A stretch of DNA of 64,000 bases from CAVQBP01 sp963848195 (lineage in GTDB: Bacteria > Bacteroidota > Ignavibacteria > Ignavibacteriales > Ignavibacteriaceae): positions 1-64,000 of the forward strand of contig CAWKCY010000007.1 in NCBI GenBank assembly GCA_963848195.1, given 5' to 3'. Made by a program: the position numbers and the translations under genes. This document shows, piece after piece, positions 42,170 to 51,699 of the stretch. Positions within the stretch are counted from its first letter, which is position 1, and each line of letters starts with the position of its first letter. The notes below the pieces were generated by a model. The model was not told the DNA's origin, did no database searches, and worked only from the letters and a program-made list of their open reading frames with translations.

Positions 42170-44437
42170 ATGGATAATTCAAATATAAGTAATATAAATA
42201 AATATTTGATTCACAATACTAAATCAGTAAAAGATTATGTTCAGCTTATACGCACGAATCTTTCTTTGTTTATAACTATTTCAGCAGTAATTATAATTAC
42301 CGCAGTTTCATACGCGGTTTTTTCAAAAAGTATCTATAAATCTACTGTTACACTAAGAATCTCAACACAGAAGCAAAGTGTACTTCAATCAACTTCATTA
42401 TTTCCGGAAGTAAATAATTTAGTAAATGACAGATTTATTTCGAATGAAATAGAGGTTATAAAAAACTTTGATACGAGGGAAAGATATGCTAAAGTTTTAA
42501 TTGACAGTTTTTATACATCAAAGGATCAAAGTTATTTCCCGTTACTAAAATCTGAAGAAATTAAAGGTGGAAATAGATATAAGAAGATTGATAATATAGC
42601 AGAATTATTAAAAGATATTGTTTCTGTAGATCAAAAGGAAGGGATGGATATAGTTGAAATATCTGCAGAATCATCGTCTCCTTATGAAGCTGCAATGATA
42701 GCTAACACCTGTGCTGATCAATATAAAGAATTAAATCTTGAGGGGAATCGGAATCAACTCACTACCATCAGGAAATTTTTAGAAAATCAAAGTAAAGAAA
42801 AGTTAGTAGAACTAAATTTAATAGAAGATACCTTAAAGAACTTTAAGGAACGTGGAGGGATTGTAGCACTTGATGAACAATCGACCGCATTAATTAATCA
42901 ATTATCTCAACTTGACTCTCAAAGAGACGCCTTAAAAATAGACCTAATGACTTCAGATGCGCTACTCAATCAATATAAAAGTGAAATTAAGAAGCAGGAT
43001 CCTAGACTGGCGGATTATCTGGAAAGCCAATCTTCGCAGGCATATATTGATGTCTTGCAGAAGCAAATTGCCGAACTTCAGATGAATAAAGATCTGGCTA
43101 TGACTCATAAAAATGAAAATATAGATGTTACTTTAAAAGTAAAAGAATATGAGGAAAGGATTTCAGAGTTAAAACAAAAATTAAGTGCAAAAATAAACGA
43201 TATTAAAGCAGATGCATTTGCTACGAGCCCCGACCAGATGAAAATACTTTCTCAAAAATTGATTGAAGAGGAAATAAACAATCATTCCTTTTCGATAAAG
43301 TTAAAGGAACTGCAAAGTATTATTGGACAATACGAGATAAATTTTAATAAACTACCGCAAAAATCAATCGAGCTGGCACAATATGAAAGGAAAAGAGAGT
43401 CATTAAAACAATTATATTTACTGGTAGAGCAGAAATATCAGGAAGCAATGATAAATGAACTTTCGCAGCCAGGGAATGTAACAATTGTAGGTGCAGGAAG
43501 AATACCGGATAAACCGTCCAAACCTTACAGAATGTTAATAGCTTTAATAGGAATAATAACAGGTTTTGGTGCGGCGATTACATACTTGCTGATAGTAGAT
43601 TATTTTGATGATAAAGTTAAAACACCTGAAGATATTCAAGATAAGAATATCAATTTTCTTACCTGGATCCCATATTTTAAGAAACTAGGGAATAAGGGGG
43701 GAAACTCTGATGAAATAATAATTGATGAAGAGGAAGATCCAATTACAAACGAAGCCTTCAGTGCAATTAGAACGCGAATAGATTTTTCTATGATTGATAA
43801 TACTTCCATGAAAACAATTTTGATTACTTCTGCAGCAGAAAAAGAAGGCAAGACAGTTGTATCAATAAACTTAGCAGGCAGCTATGCTCAATCACATAAA
43901 AGAACTCTTTTGATTGACTGTGATTTGAGAAGACCAAGAATTCATTCTATAATGAATGTTCAAAAGAGTCCGGGTCTGGTGAATTATTTATTTAATAAAG
44001 CAAGATTAGAAGATATAATAAGAACATCTGATATTAAAAATCTGTTTTATATAACAGCCGGAACACATCCTCCAAATTCTGCAGATGTTTTAGGTTCAAA
44101 AGCAATGAGAAAGTTCCTTGCGGAGATGAAGGAATTATTTGATGTAATAATTATAGATTCTGCACCAATAGTTGCTGTAATCGATACGGAGATCCTTTCA
44201 AAACTGGTTGATGGGACTATTTTAGTAGTTTCTTCAAATAAAACAGAAAAAAAATTAATGACGGAAGCCGTAGGGTTAGTAAAGAAAGATAGAGTTCCTT
44301 TTCTTGGAACGGTATTAAATAATTTTAAATATAAGAACGGTTATGGTTATTACTATAAATATTATTATAACTATTCATCGAACGGTCAAACTAGCAGCCA
44401 TTCAAATAAAAGGAAAAGAGTTAAAGAATTAATTTAA
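42170..44437 (+). CDS. Wzc-type polysaccharide co-polymerase with bacterial tyrosine kinase domain (copy 1)
   Basis: A 755-aa inner-membrane protein. TM1 is at about 33-52. A Wzz/GNVR periplasmic coiled-coil region runs from about 55 to 455. A proline-rich approach to TM2 (PDKPSKP, then about 457-478) follows. The cytoplasmic BY-kinase domain has Walker A SAAEKEGKT (554-562), Walker A' LLIDCDLRRPR and Walker B VIIIDSAP. The C-terminal tyrosine cluster YGYYYKYYYNY is the autophosphorylation tail. Such proteins set polymer length together with Wzy and an outer-membrane Wza. It starts the first of two exopolysaccharide gene sets and is paralogous to the gene at 51700 (about 80% similar by eye). 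Confidence 0.93.
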   Translation: MDNSNISNINKYLIHNTKSVKDYVQLIRTNLSLFITISAVIIITAVSYAVFSKSIYKSTVTLRISTQKQSVLQSTSLFPEVNNLVNDRFISNEIEVIKNFDTRERYAKVLIDSFYTSKDQSYFPLLKSEEIKGGNRYKKIDNIAELLKDIVSVDQKEGMDIVEISAESSSPYEAAMIANTCADQYKELNLEGNRNQLTTIRKFLENQSKEKLVELNLIEDTLKNFKERGGIVALDEQSTALINQLSQLDSQRDALKIDLMTSDALLNQYKSEIKKQDPRLADYLESQSSQAYIDVLQKQIAELQMNKDLAMTHKNENIDVTLKVKEYEERISELKQKLSAKINDIKADAFATSPDQMKILSQKLIEEEINNHSFSIKLKELQSIIGQYEINFNKLPQKSIELAQYERKRESLKQLYLLVEQKYQEAMINELSQPGNVTIVGAGRIPDKPSKPYRMLIALIGIITGFGAAITYLLIVDYFDDKVKTPEDIQDKNINFLTWIPYFKKLGNKGGNSDEIIIDEEEDPITNEAFSAIRTRIDFSMIDNTSMKTILITSAAEKEGKTVVSINLAGSYAQSHKRTLLIDCDLRRPRIHSIMNVQKSPGLVNYLFNKARLEDIIRTSDIKNLFYITAGTHPPNSADVLGSKAMRKFLAEMKELFDVIIIDSAPIVAVIDTEILSKLVDGTILVVSSNKTEKKLMTEAVGLVKKDRVPFLGTVLNNFKYKNGYGYYYKYYYNYSSNGQTSSHSNKRKRVKELI

Positions 44438-44539
44438 TCAAGGAGAGGGCGGGAGGTTATAGGTCATTTCCTCTTTTTACTCCAGACTAAAAAATCTCCC
44501 GTTATTTAATTTAATGAAATTCAAATTCTTTTTACTCTG

Positions 44540-44547
44540 TAACTTTG
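44540..44547 (+). promoter_or_regulatory. Possible -7 box upstream of wzx copy 1
   Basis: TAACTTTG fits the Bacteroidota -7 consensus TAnnTTTG, about 33 bp before the start codon. No matching -33 TTTG is seen, and the corresponding region of copy 2 lacks the motif. Confidence 0.25.
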
Positions 44548-44579
44548 TGTCAATATAAATTCTTCTCTAATAATACTCA

Positions 44580-46076
44580 ATGGAATTAAAGACCTTATTC
44601 AAGAACTCGTCGTATCTAATATCAGCAAGAGTAGCAAAATTCGGCTCAGGGATTCTTCGTTCAAAACTTATAGCAATATATTTAGGGACATTAGGTGCAG
44701 GGATAGTTTCCCAACTACTTCAAATAACCACATCAATGTACCGGTTTACAGTACTGGGGATGAATGATGGGTTGATAAAACAAATAGCCGAAAGTGATAA
44801 GAATGAAGAAGGGTTTGATAAAAAATTAACAGGACTAATAAAATCATATGCATTTATAGTAGTTTTAATTTTAGTAGCAGCAATAATATTGCTGATGGTT
44901 TTTTCAAAGGAACTAACCGTATATGTATTCGGAGATTCAAAATATTATCTTTACTTTCTTGTAGGGTTAGTATCGTTTCCGATATTAATAATAAACAGTA
45001 TATCGACGGCAGTTCTACGGGGTTTTAAGTTAATAAAGTATATAGCAAGAAGTGAGTTAATAGTAATAATAGTAAATCTGGTATTGTTTGTCCCGATAGT
45101 ATATTTCTGGGGAATAACGGGAGCAGTAATCCATGTCAGCCTATCTTTATTAACAGTAATGATTGTAAATCACTACTATGCGGACAGGAAAATACTTTTA
45201 AAGCTGAATATAAAGACATTAGATATAATAAAGGCCAGAATAAACCGTAGTTCAATAAGAGAATTAGTTTCATTTGCAGGATTCGGGCTGACAGCGGGGA
45301 TAGCATTAGTATTTACAGACATAATAACCAGGGCGATAGTTGTAACAAAGATAGGTATAAGTCAGCTGGGAGTATATACACCGGTAAATTACTGGGGAAG
45401 CTTATTTGATGGATTTATATCACCGTCGATAATAACATACTTATATCCACGATTAAGTGAAGCGAAGACAGATGAGGAAGTAACCGGAATCCTGAACGAT
45501 TCATTGAGATTTATTACGCTTCTGTTTCTGCCGTTTTTACTGATCAGTATTCCGGTAAGATATGAAATTATCCCGTTGTTCTACAGTAAGGAATTTAACA
45601 GTGCGGGGGATTATCTGCCGTGGCATTTTATGGGAGTGTTGTTTTACTTGTGGATGTTAATGTTTATGCAGGCTATGACAGCCAGGGGGAGGCTAAAGAC
45701 AGAAGGAGTGATGGTAATAATAACCTGTCTAATAGATATAGCGGTGGTATATTATTTTGTCAGCAATTACGGATTATACGGCTGGATGCTTAAGTTCATA
45801 ATAAGTCCGGTGATATTTTTCAATTTTTCTCTGTTTTATTTTAAGAAGAATTTCGGATTTAGGCTAGAGAGAAAGAATCTGATAATAATGAGCTATATAG
45901 TGGGTGCTTTTGTATTGCAGATGGTTATAGAGAAGTTTATAACAGGCAATTATAAGATAAATCTTGTCATAGGTCTTATTCTAACGGGACTCTCATTTCT
46001 ATTCCTGACCAAATCAGAGAAGGATTTTGTAGTAGACAGGGTCAGGACTGGCTACAACAGGTACATTAAGAAGTAA
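44580..46076 (+). CDS. Wzx-type polysaccharide repeat-unit flippase (copy 1)
   Basis: A 498-aa polytopic membrane protein with about 12-14 helices. It begins SSYLISARVAKFGSGILRSKLIAIYLGTLG, the typical first-helix pattern of MOP-superfamily O-antigen flippases. Members flip undecaprenyl-diphosphate-linked repeat units across the inner membrane. It lies between the Wzc-type and Wzy-type genes, as expected for a Wzx/Wzy pathway. Only four residues differ from the copy at 54221 (R/Q near 58, A/T and V/A near 92-96, V/A near 484), so both copies should have the same substrate. Confidence 0.9.
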   Translation: MELKTLFKNSSYLISARVAKFGSGILRSKLIAIYLGTLGAGIVSQLLQITTSMYRFTVLGMNDGLIKQIAESDKNEEGFDKKLTGLIKSYAFIVVLILVAAIILLMVFSKELTVYVFGDSKYYLYFLVGLVSFPILIINSISTAVLRGFKLIKYIARSELIVIIVNLVLFVPIVYFWGITGAVIHVSLSLLTVMIVNHYYADRKILLKLNIKTLDIIKARINRSSIRELVSFAGFGLTAGIALVFTDIITRAIVVTKIGISQLGVYTPVNYWGSLFDGFISPSIITYLYPRLSEAKTDEEVTGILNDSLRFITLLFLPFLLISIPVRYEIIPLFYSKEFNSAGDYLPWHFMGVLFYLWMLMFMQAMTARGRLKTEGVMVIITCLIDIAVVYYFVSNYGLYGWMLKFIISPVIFFNFSLFYFKKNFGFRLERKNLIIMSYIVGAFVLQMVIEKFITGNYKINLVIGLILTGLSFLFLTKSEKDFVVDRVRTGYNRYIKK

Positions 46077-46084
46077 TGGGAGGT

Positions 46085-46140
46085 TGGTCATTGGTCATTG
46101 GTCATTGGTCATTGGTCATTAGTCATTGGTCATTAGTCAT
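46085..46140. repeat. 7-bp tandem repeat between wzx and wzy, 8 units
   Basis: Eight contiguous units of TGGTCAT (two are TAGTCAT). The equivalent array in copy 2 (55726-55774) has seven units in the same order. It lies in the 82-bp spacer between wzx and wzy. Confidence 0.9.
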
Positions 46141-46158
46141 TGGTAGAAAAATAGAAGT

Positions 46159-47553
46159 ATGGAAAGTATAAGTATAGCATTAGATAGAGTTGAGACAGGT
46201 AAATCCGAAAAGCTACTGGATACTATAATAAGTTACTTTTTCTGGATATTACTGATACTGTACACCAATCCGGGAGGTGTAATAGAAGCATTAAAGATCT
46301 ATTACATAGTTGGAAAAGTAAACTTAGGAGATTTATTATTTATTTTATTAAGCGCCTGCTATTTCATCATACCCAAGGAGCATACAGTTTATGACATTGA
46401 ATACCTAAGGGTTAGAAAATACTTAAGCATATTTTTAATCTATTATCTTATAGCGTTTATAGTAGCTGTTCCGATATTGAATGGGAATCAGAACTATAGC
46501 TTAGCTGACAGTTTAATAAAATCCAGATATACGGTATATGCGATATTACTTTCAATTTATATATATGAGTTTTTTAAGAGAAGATGGGATATTTTTCTAA
46601 AGATATTTCTTTATTCAAGTATAATGATATTAACGTTATTTATTCTGACAGTGGTAACGAAGATAAATATATTACCGATAGGACTTCTGAACAGGGGATT
46701 TGTAAATATCAACAGGAACTTAATGGTAAGTGAAGGGATGATGCCGCTGTTAGTTCCCTTAGGTGTAGTTGTACTGGTATTTAAGATTCGAATAAAATAT
46801 AGAGGGTTAATATTAACAGCATTTGCATTGATGTCGATAGTTTATTTGCTAGAGTTATGGAGGAGGAATATAGCGGCGATATTTATATTATTTATATTAG
46901 CAGCCATAGCCGATGCATTTATAAGCAGGCGATATATTATGATATTAAAAAACGGGGTAAAGGTAATAGTGTTAATAGCGAGCTTATCGCTGATGTCCTA
47001 CTTGATATTTCCACGGTATATAGAAGCAGCGGTAATAGGAATAGAGGAGAGTTTTTCAGTAGTAGAAAACAGCCGAGATATACGGGGTCAAAAAGATGTA
47101 AGACTGACCCTTGACAGACCATTTATAAATGAACAGTTCTATCAACACCCAATATTCGGGACTGGGTTTGATAACCGCTGGAGAACTAAGGGAGGGGATA
47201 ATCAAGGTTATGAGGCGGCAGATTATCCATTTTTAGCTGCCCTTGCAATGTTTGGGGTAGTAGGATTGGCGGTTTTTTTACCGATATATATAATAATAGT
47301 AAGAATATTAAAGCTGGATTTTGGGTATATGCGAGATAATAATATTATGATAGAGAAATCATTGATGTATTTATTTGCATTATCCTTTATGCTGTATTTT
47401 ACATTCGATTTGATACAGTATTTTAATTATTTCCAGGCGGTATCGAACTCTGATTTTTATTATAACTGGTATATTTATCTCTCCTTATATCTGGCTGCCA
47501 GATCCATGTTTTATTCCAATGAATTTGAAAATGAAGAAAATTTATCAAATTAA
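46159..47553 (+). CDS. Wzy/WaaL-like polysaccharide polymerase or ligase (copy 1)
   Basis: A 464-aa membrane protein with about 11 helices. A periplasmic loop has GQKDVRLTLDRPFINEQFYQHPIFGTGFDNRW, which matches the Wzy_C pattern of a loop Arg followed by HPIxGxG. It would polymerise repeat units flipped by the Wzx encoded upstream. It differs from the copy at 55792 at three internal residues and at the extreme C terminus (ENLSN against EINKLLL), where the duplicated block ends. The ATG lies 18 bp after the 7-bp repeat array, without a strong ribosome site. Confidence 0.82.
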   Translation: MESISIALDRVETGKSEKLLDTIISYFFWILLILYTNPGGVIEALKIYYIVGKVNLGDLLFILLSACYFIIPKEHTVYDIEYLRVRKYLSIFLIYYLIAFIVAVPILNGNQNYSLADSLIKSRYTVYAILLSIYIYEFFKRRWDIFLKIFLYSSIMILTLFILTVVTKINILPIGLLNRGFVNINRNLMVSEGMMPLLVPLGVVVLVFKIRIKYRGLILTAFALMSIVYLLELWRRNIAAIFILFILAAIADAFISRRYIMILKNGVKVIVLIASLSLMSYLIFPRYIEAAVIGIEESFSVVENSRDIRGQKDVRLTLDRPFINEQFYQHPIFGTGFDNRWRTKGGDNQGYEAADYPFLAALAMFGVVGLAVFLPIYIIIVRILKLDFGYMRDNNIMIEKSLMYLFALSFMLYFTFDLIQYFNYFQAVSNSDFYYNWYIYLSLYLAARSMFYSNEFENEENLSN

Positions 47554-47587
47554 CGCTTAACTCCGATACTTCAACAAGTAAAAATTA

Positions 47588-48778
47588 TAACCTTATGCAT
47601 TTATTAATATATTTAGGACATCCTGCACATTTTCATTTATTCAAGGGAGTAATAAGGGAGATGCAAAGAAGGGAGCACAAAGTATCGATATTAATCAAGA
47701 AGAAGGATGTACTTGAAGATTTATTAAAGGAATCGGGATATCCATATACAAACATATTGCCGGAAGGGAGGAGGGATAATAAAAGCTCAATCGGGATGGG
47801 TTTATTAAAGCGGGATTACCGGATGCTTCAATATGTAAAGTCAAATAGACCTGATTTGATGGCAGGTACATCACCTGAGATAACGCATATAGGAAAACTC
47901 TTAGGAATTAAATCGATAGTAGTAAATGAGGATGATGCAGATCAGGTTCCATTGTTTGCGAAATTATCATATCCATTGGCAGACAGTATATTAGCCCCAA
48001 TTTCATGCAGCACAGGTAAGTGGAGTAATAAGACCATATATTATAAAGGTTATCATGAATTAGCGTATCTTCATCCGGAATATTTTACTCCAGTGAGTGA
48101 AAAGGTAAGGGAGTTAAATGAAGGTGGAGCAAAGAAATACTTTATACTAAGATTTGCAAAATTGTCAGCTCATCATGATACGGGTAAAGCAGGAATAACG
48201 ACGGAGATAGCATCAAGAATAATAAGGAAGCTAAAACCCTTAGGGAATGTATTTATAACTTCAGAACGTGAACTAGAGGCTGAATTTGAGAGATACAGGA
48301 TATCAATAAAGCCACAGGATATGCATGATGCACTATATTATTCAGAGATGTTCATAGGAGACAGTCAAACAATGGCAGCAGAATCAGCGGTATTGGGGAC
48401 ACCATCGATACGGTATAATGATTTTGTGGGAAAGCTGGGTTATCTGGAAGAACTGGAGCATAAATACGGATTGACCTATGGAATAAGGACCACGGAACCC
48501 GAGGAATTATTTACTAAAATAGATGAACTGCTATCGATGCAGAACATAAAAGAGGAGTGGGGAAAAAGAAGAGAGAGGATGTTATCAGAAACGATAGATG
48601 TAAGTTCATTTATGAGCTGGTTATTTGAAAATTATCCGAGAAGCCTGGAAATGTTAAAAACTGGTTCTGTGCCCCAGCAGAAATTTAATAGAATCAGTGA
48701 AAAAGATTTACAAAAGGCTGTAAATTTTTAGAGGAAACAGCCACAAAGTCTCTGAGACACAAAGCTGCACAAAGTATT
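47588..48778. repeat. Duplicated block (DUF354 gene and its tail), copy 1
   Basis: Near-identical to 62755-63946. It covers the whole gene and about 45 bp downstream, including a CCACAAAGTCTCTGAGACAC tail whose GTCTC-T-GAGAC forms a small hairpin. The distance from start codon to the shared tail is exactly the same in both copies. Confidence 0.9.
47595..48731 (+). CDS. DUF354-family GT-B-like protein (copy 1)
   Basis: A 378-aa protein with the opening LLIYLGHPAHFHLFKGVIREM of the DUF354 family, a GT-B fold related to UDP-GlcNAc 2-epimerases and MurG-like transferases. Later it has GTSPEITHIGKLLG and GDSQTMAAESAVLGTPSI, the latter like the nucleotide-sugar site of 2-epimerases. The biochemical activity of this family is not established. 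It is placed right after the Wzy-type gene (41 bp) in copy 1, whereas in copy 2 five genes intervene. It differs from the protein at 62762 by one residue (V/I near position 18). Confidence 0.85.
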   Translation: MHLLIYLGHPAHFHLFKGVIREMQRREHKVSILIKKKDVLEDLLKESGYPYTNILPEGRRDNKSSIGMGLLKRDYRMLQYVKSNRPDLMAGTSPEITHIGKLLGIKSIVVNEDDADQVPLFAKLSYPLADSILAPISCSTGKWSNKTIYYKGYHELAYLHPEYFTPVSEKVRELNEGGAKKYFILRFAKLSAHHDTGKAGITTEIASRIIRKLKPLGNVFITSERELEAEFERYRISIKPQDMHDALYYSEMFIGDSQTMAAESAVLGTPSIRYNDFVGKLGYLEELEHKYGLTYGIRTTEPEELFTKIDELLSMQNIKEEWGKRRERMLSETIDVSSFMSWLFENYPRSLEMLKTGSVPQQKFNRISEKDLQKAVNF

Positions 48779-48897
48779 TTTTAGATCGTTAAATGTAAAA
48801 TTAATAAATCAAGTAAAAGGTGCATTTTTAACACCTATTTTTACCAAACTATTCTTATCCAAAAAATCCATTTTTATAAGTTTTAAGGTCAAAAGCT

Positions 48898-50826
48898 TTG
48901 TTTCGAAAGATAATATCTAATTTCACATTATATTCTGTTTGTTTTTTTATATCACTTTACATGCATAAAGGAGCCATATTTCCTAGTGAAGGTTATGATA
49001 TATTCTACATCTCATTTATAATATCATGGGCTGCATCAGTAATAATTTCCAGGAAATATAAAGCACAAAAGGAGATTACACTGCTAAGTAAAATGTATAC
49101 GTTCTCTGTTTCATTTTTCTTAATGCTGGGTATTTTTTCATTCATTATTTATAAATTTAATCTCATTGGAGTTTCAAGATTTGTTATTTTAAATTCATTA
49201 ATAACAGCTTTTTTAATTGAGACTGGTTATCTTCTTTATAAGAACAAACATAAAATAAATTTTAAAAATATAAACCCAAAATACAGCAGCAAAGCTTTTA
49301 CTTTTGAGGTATCAGTTTATGGGACTATAAATTTATACCTTATCCATAAATTAATTTATAACTCATTAATCAGTCATAATCTAATTTTATTCATTACCCT
49401 GTATTTAAGCTGGTTTGTCGGATCATTCTGGGGACATCAATTTCATCCTTTATTTAGGAACAGAAATTATTTTTCTTTTATCTGGCAGTATATAAAATCA
49501 TATATATTCATTCTGGCTTTAACTACATTTTCTACGTTTGTTTTTCGTTTGGAAACTAATAAGATAATTATTCTTCTATATGGGATAAGTTTTTATTCCA
49601 TCATATCATTTATTGGAATATCTTTTTACTATTATATAAAAAAGTACAGGAGGCCTGTCCTAAATTTTGCAGGGATACCTGTTAATTATAAAACAGGGGA
49701 TATACTATTAAACGAAAAAGCCGCCTCCTCAAATAACCATTATAAATTATCATTTAGACAACAAACTTCTCAATCCTACAGTGATTTATTAAAAGGTTTT
49801 TCTCTCAGGAAATTTCCACAACTATTTGAATTTTTAGACAATAATATTGATTTAAATTCTTTTAATAATTTTTATTCAATCATATCAAGCCTAGACAATA
49901 TTTCAAATATTGATTATTTACCCGAGAAGAACCTACAATTATTTATTAATCTTTGCCGTTTAAATGATATAAAGGGTCTGAATGATTATCTCATTGGAAT
50001 AAATAAAAAATTAATGAGCAACGGCATTTTTGCAGGCAATCTTGAGACTTCCTATCTCCGTCATCAGATTTATCTAAAGAAGTACCCTTATTATTTTGCA
50101 CAGCTATTTTATTTTATTGATTTTATATGGAATAGTATATTTGCAAACATTCCTTTATTAAATAAATTTTACCTAATGATAACCGGAGAAAATAAGAAAG
50201 CACTATCACTTGCAGAAGGATTAGGGAGGTTATATTACAGCGGATTTGAGATTCTTCATCTTAAGATTATAGAGAATCGGATGTACTTTATTGCAAGAAA
50301 AATAAAAGAACCGGCAAGTATAGCAGTATCAACAGGATTAATCTTTAGGATGAAAAGACTCGGTAAAAACGGAATACCAATATATGTATATAAATTAAGG
50401 ACAATGTATCCGTATGCAGAATATCTACAGGAGTTTATTTATGAGAAATTTAATTTAAAGGATGGGGGTAAATTTAAGAATGATTTCAGAATAACGATAT
50501 GGGGGAATATATTACGGAAGTTATGGTTAGATGAGGTGCCGATGCTTTACAACTGGATAAAAGGAGATTTAAAGCTGGTTGGAATAAGACCACTAAGTAA
50601 TCATTATTTTAGTTTATACAGAGAAGAATTAAAGGAAAAGAGATTAAGGTGCAAACCGGGTTTAATTCCGCCTTTTTATGCTGATATTCCTAAAACTTTT
50701 AATGAAATAATGGAATCTGAAGAAAGATATTTAGACTCATATTCACAGAACCCTGTAATTACAGATGTTATATATTTTTTCAAGTGTTTTAACAATATAT
50801 TATTAAGAGGAATAAGAAGTTCATAA
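48898..50826 (+). CDS. Large atypical bacterial sugar transferase with N-terminal membrane domain
   Basis: A 642-aa protein. The first ~255 residues hold about eight hydrophobic helices, and a hydrophilic helical middle (about 260-470) follows. The C-terminal ~170 residues match the bacterial sugar transferase (phosphoglycosyl transferase) core: VYKLRTMYPYAEYL, LRKLWLDEVPMLYNWIKGDLKLVGIRPLS and RCKPGLIPP. The usual re-entrant helix directly before the core is replaced by less hydrophobic sequence. It probably loads the first sugar-phosphate onto undecaprenyl phosphate for the second locus. The start is TTG at 48898, with no ATG before the first helix, so the N terminus is uncertain. Confidence 0.8.
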   Translation: MFRKIISNFTLYSVCFFISLYMHKGAIFPSEGYDIFYISFIISWAASVIISRKYKAQKEITLLSKMYTFSVSFFLMLGIFSFIIYKFNLIGVSRFVILNSLITAFLIETGYLLYKNKHKINFKNINPKYSSKAFTFEVSVYGTINLYLIHKLIYNSLISHNLILFITLYLSWFVGSFWGHQFHPLFRNRNYFSFIWQYIKSYIFILALTTFSTFVFRLETNKIIILLYGISFYSIISFIGISFYYYIKKYRRPVLNFAGIPVNYKTGDILLNEKAASSNNHYKLSFRQQTSQSYSDLLKGFSLRKFPQLFEFLDNNIDLNSFNNFYSIISSLDNISNIDYLPEKNLQLFINLCRLNDIKGLNDYLIGINKKLMSNGIFAGNLETSYLRHQIYLKKYPYYFAQLFYFIDFIWNSIFANIPLLNKFYLMITGENKKALSLAEGLGRLYYSGFEILHLKIIENRMYFIARKIKEPASIAVSTGLIFRMKRLGKNGIPIYVYKLRTMYPYAEYLQEFIYEKFNLKDGGKFKNDFRITIWGNILRKLWLDEVPMLYNWIKGDLKLVGIRPLSNHYFSLYREELKEKRLRCKPGLIPPFYADIPKTFNEIMESEERYLDSYSQNPVITDVIYFFKCFNNILLRGIRSS

Positions 50827-51699
50827 AAAACAATGTTTAATTTTTCAAATAATAAATTGTATTATTTAATATTAAAATTAATCTTAATTCTTAGTTTTTC
50901 TACCTACCATTTTTGCCTATCTATTACTTACCTTTGAATTTTTCCAACTATATTATGTAATATCCATGATTGAGTAAATTGCATCACTCTTTCATTGCAT
51001 TTGAGGAGATGCAGGTTATTAAACTTCAATTCTATCCTAGAATTTCTTACCAAAAAAGTCTTATCATTTCAGTCATTAGAACACATAATTTGTAATCACC
51101 TTTTAATTTTAAGGGCCACTAACGCTTTAGAAGGTTGAATTACATTTATTGAATCCAATATCAAAGCAATCGGAATTTTTTACCCATTTTGTAATGTTAG
51201 TAGAGTTTAAAGAGGATTAAGAATTTGACTTTTGTACAAATTATTAAAATAGAGATAGTCATACCCAGGTATAAAAACATTTTATTTTTAAATAAATTAA
51301 GGGTTAATGCTCTAAAAAATTAGTAAAATGAAATATCTTTTTTATGCTTCAAAACACAGCAGAAGCCTTTATTCTTCCTTAAATTAAATGTGAGGAAAGG
51401 CATAATTTTATTTTATATATCAAATTATCTGCCAAATATATTTAGGCGGTTTGAAACTCCCTCTTAAAATAAGTGCTACTATACTGAATAATTTGACAAA
51501 AGTTAGAATCAATTGATATATAAAATCTCCGTCGCAAATTATAATAAACAATACGTTTCGATATCATTTTATGTGAGTGAATAAGCGAAGCTATATTTAA
51601 ATGCAAAATAATACTACAAACGAATAATAAACTGGAACTGACTATCAGAGGATAATATCTAATCGGCTTCTATTTAGTAATTGACGAAAGGCATCCAAA
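50827..51699. other. Long AT-rich intergenic region before wzc copy 2
   Basis: 873 bp with no open frame of gene-like length on either strand and no homology to the first wzc leader except 51571-51602. It probably contains the promoter for the second exopolysaccharide set. It could also be decayed coding DNA, but no frame remnant is recognisable. Confidence 0.55.
51571..51602 (+). promoter_or_regulatory. Conserved leader motif with AGC-GAA-GCT mini-hairpin (copy 2)
   Basis: ATGTGAGTGAATAAGC followed by GAAGCTATATTTAAAT aligns with 42111-42143 over its full length (about three quarters identical). It lies about 100 bp before the start of the second wzc-type gene, against about 27 bp in copy 1. 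Confidence 0.45.

Larger units (their letters stand above)
44573..47537. repeat. Large duplicated block (wzx-wzy), copy 1
   Basis: Near-identical to 54214-57170 at the DNA level. Homology begins at ATACTCA just before wzx and ends inside the last codons of wzy (ATGAAGA). The differences I can see are concentrated in the first ~290 bp. The following ~2.6 kb carries only scattered substitutions plus one repeat-unit difference. This pattern suggests recent duplication or gene conversion. Confidence 0.9.

Noticed and set aside
46857..47114. 85-codon plus-strand frame inside wzy, present identically at 56490
   Set aside because: It recurs only because the surrounding block is duplicated. It is out of frame with the real membrane protein and has no ribosome site.
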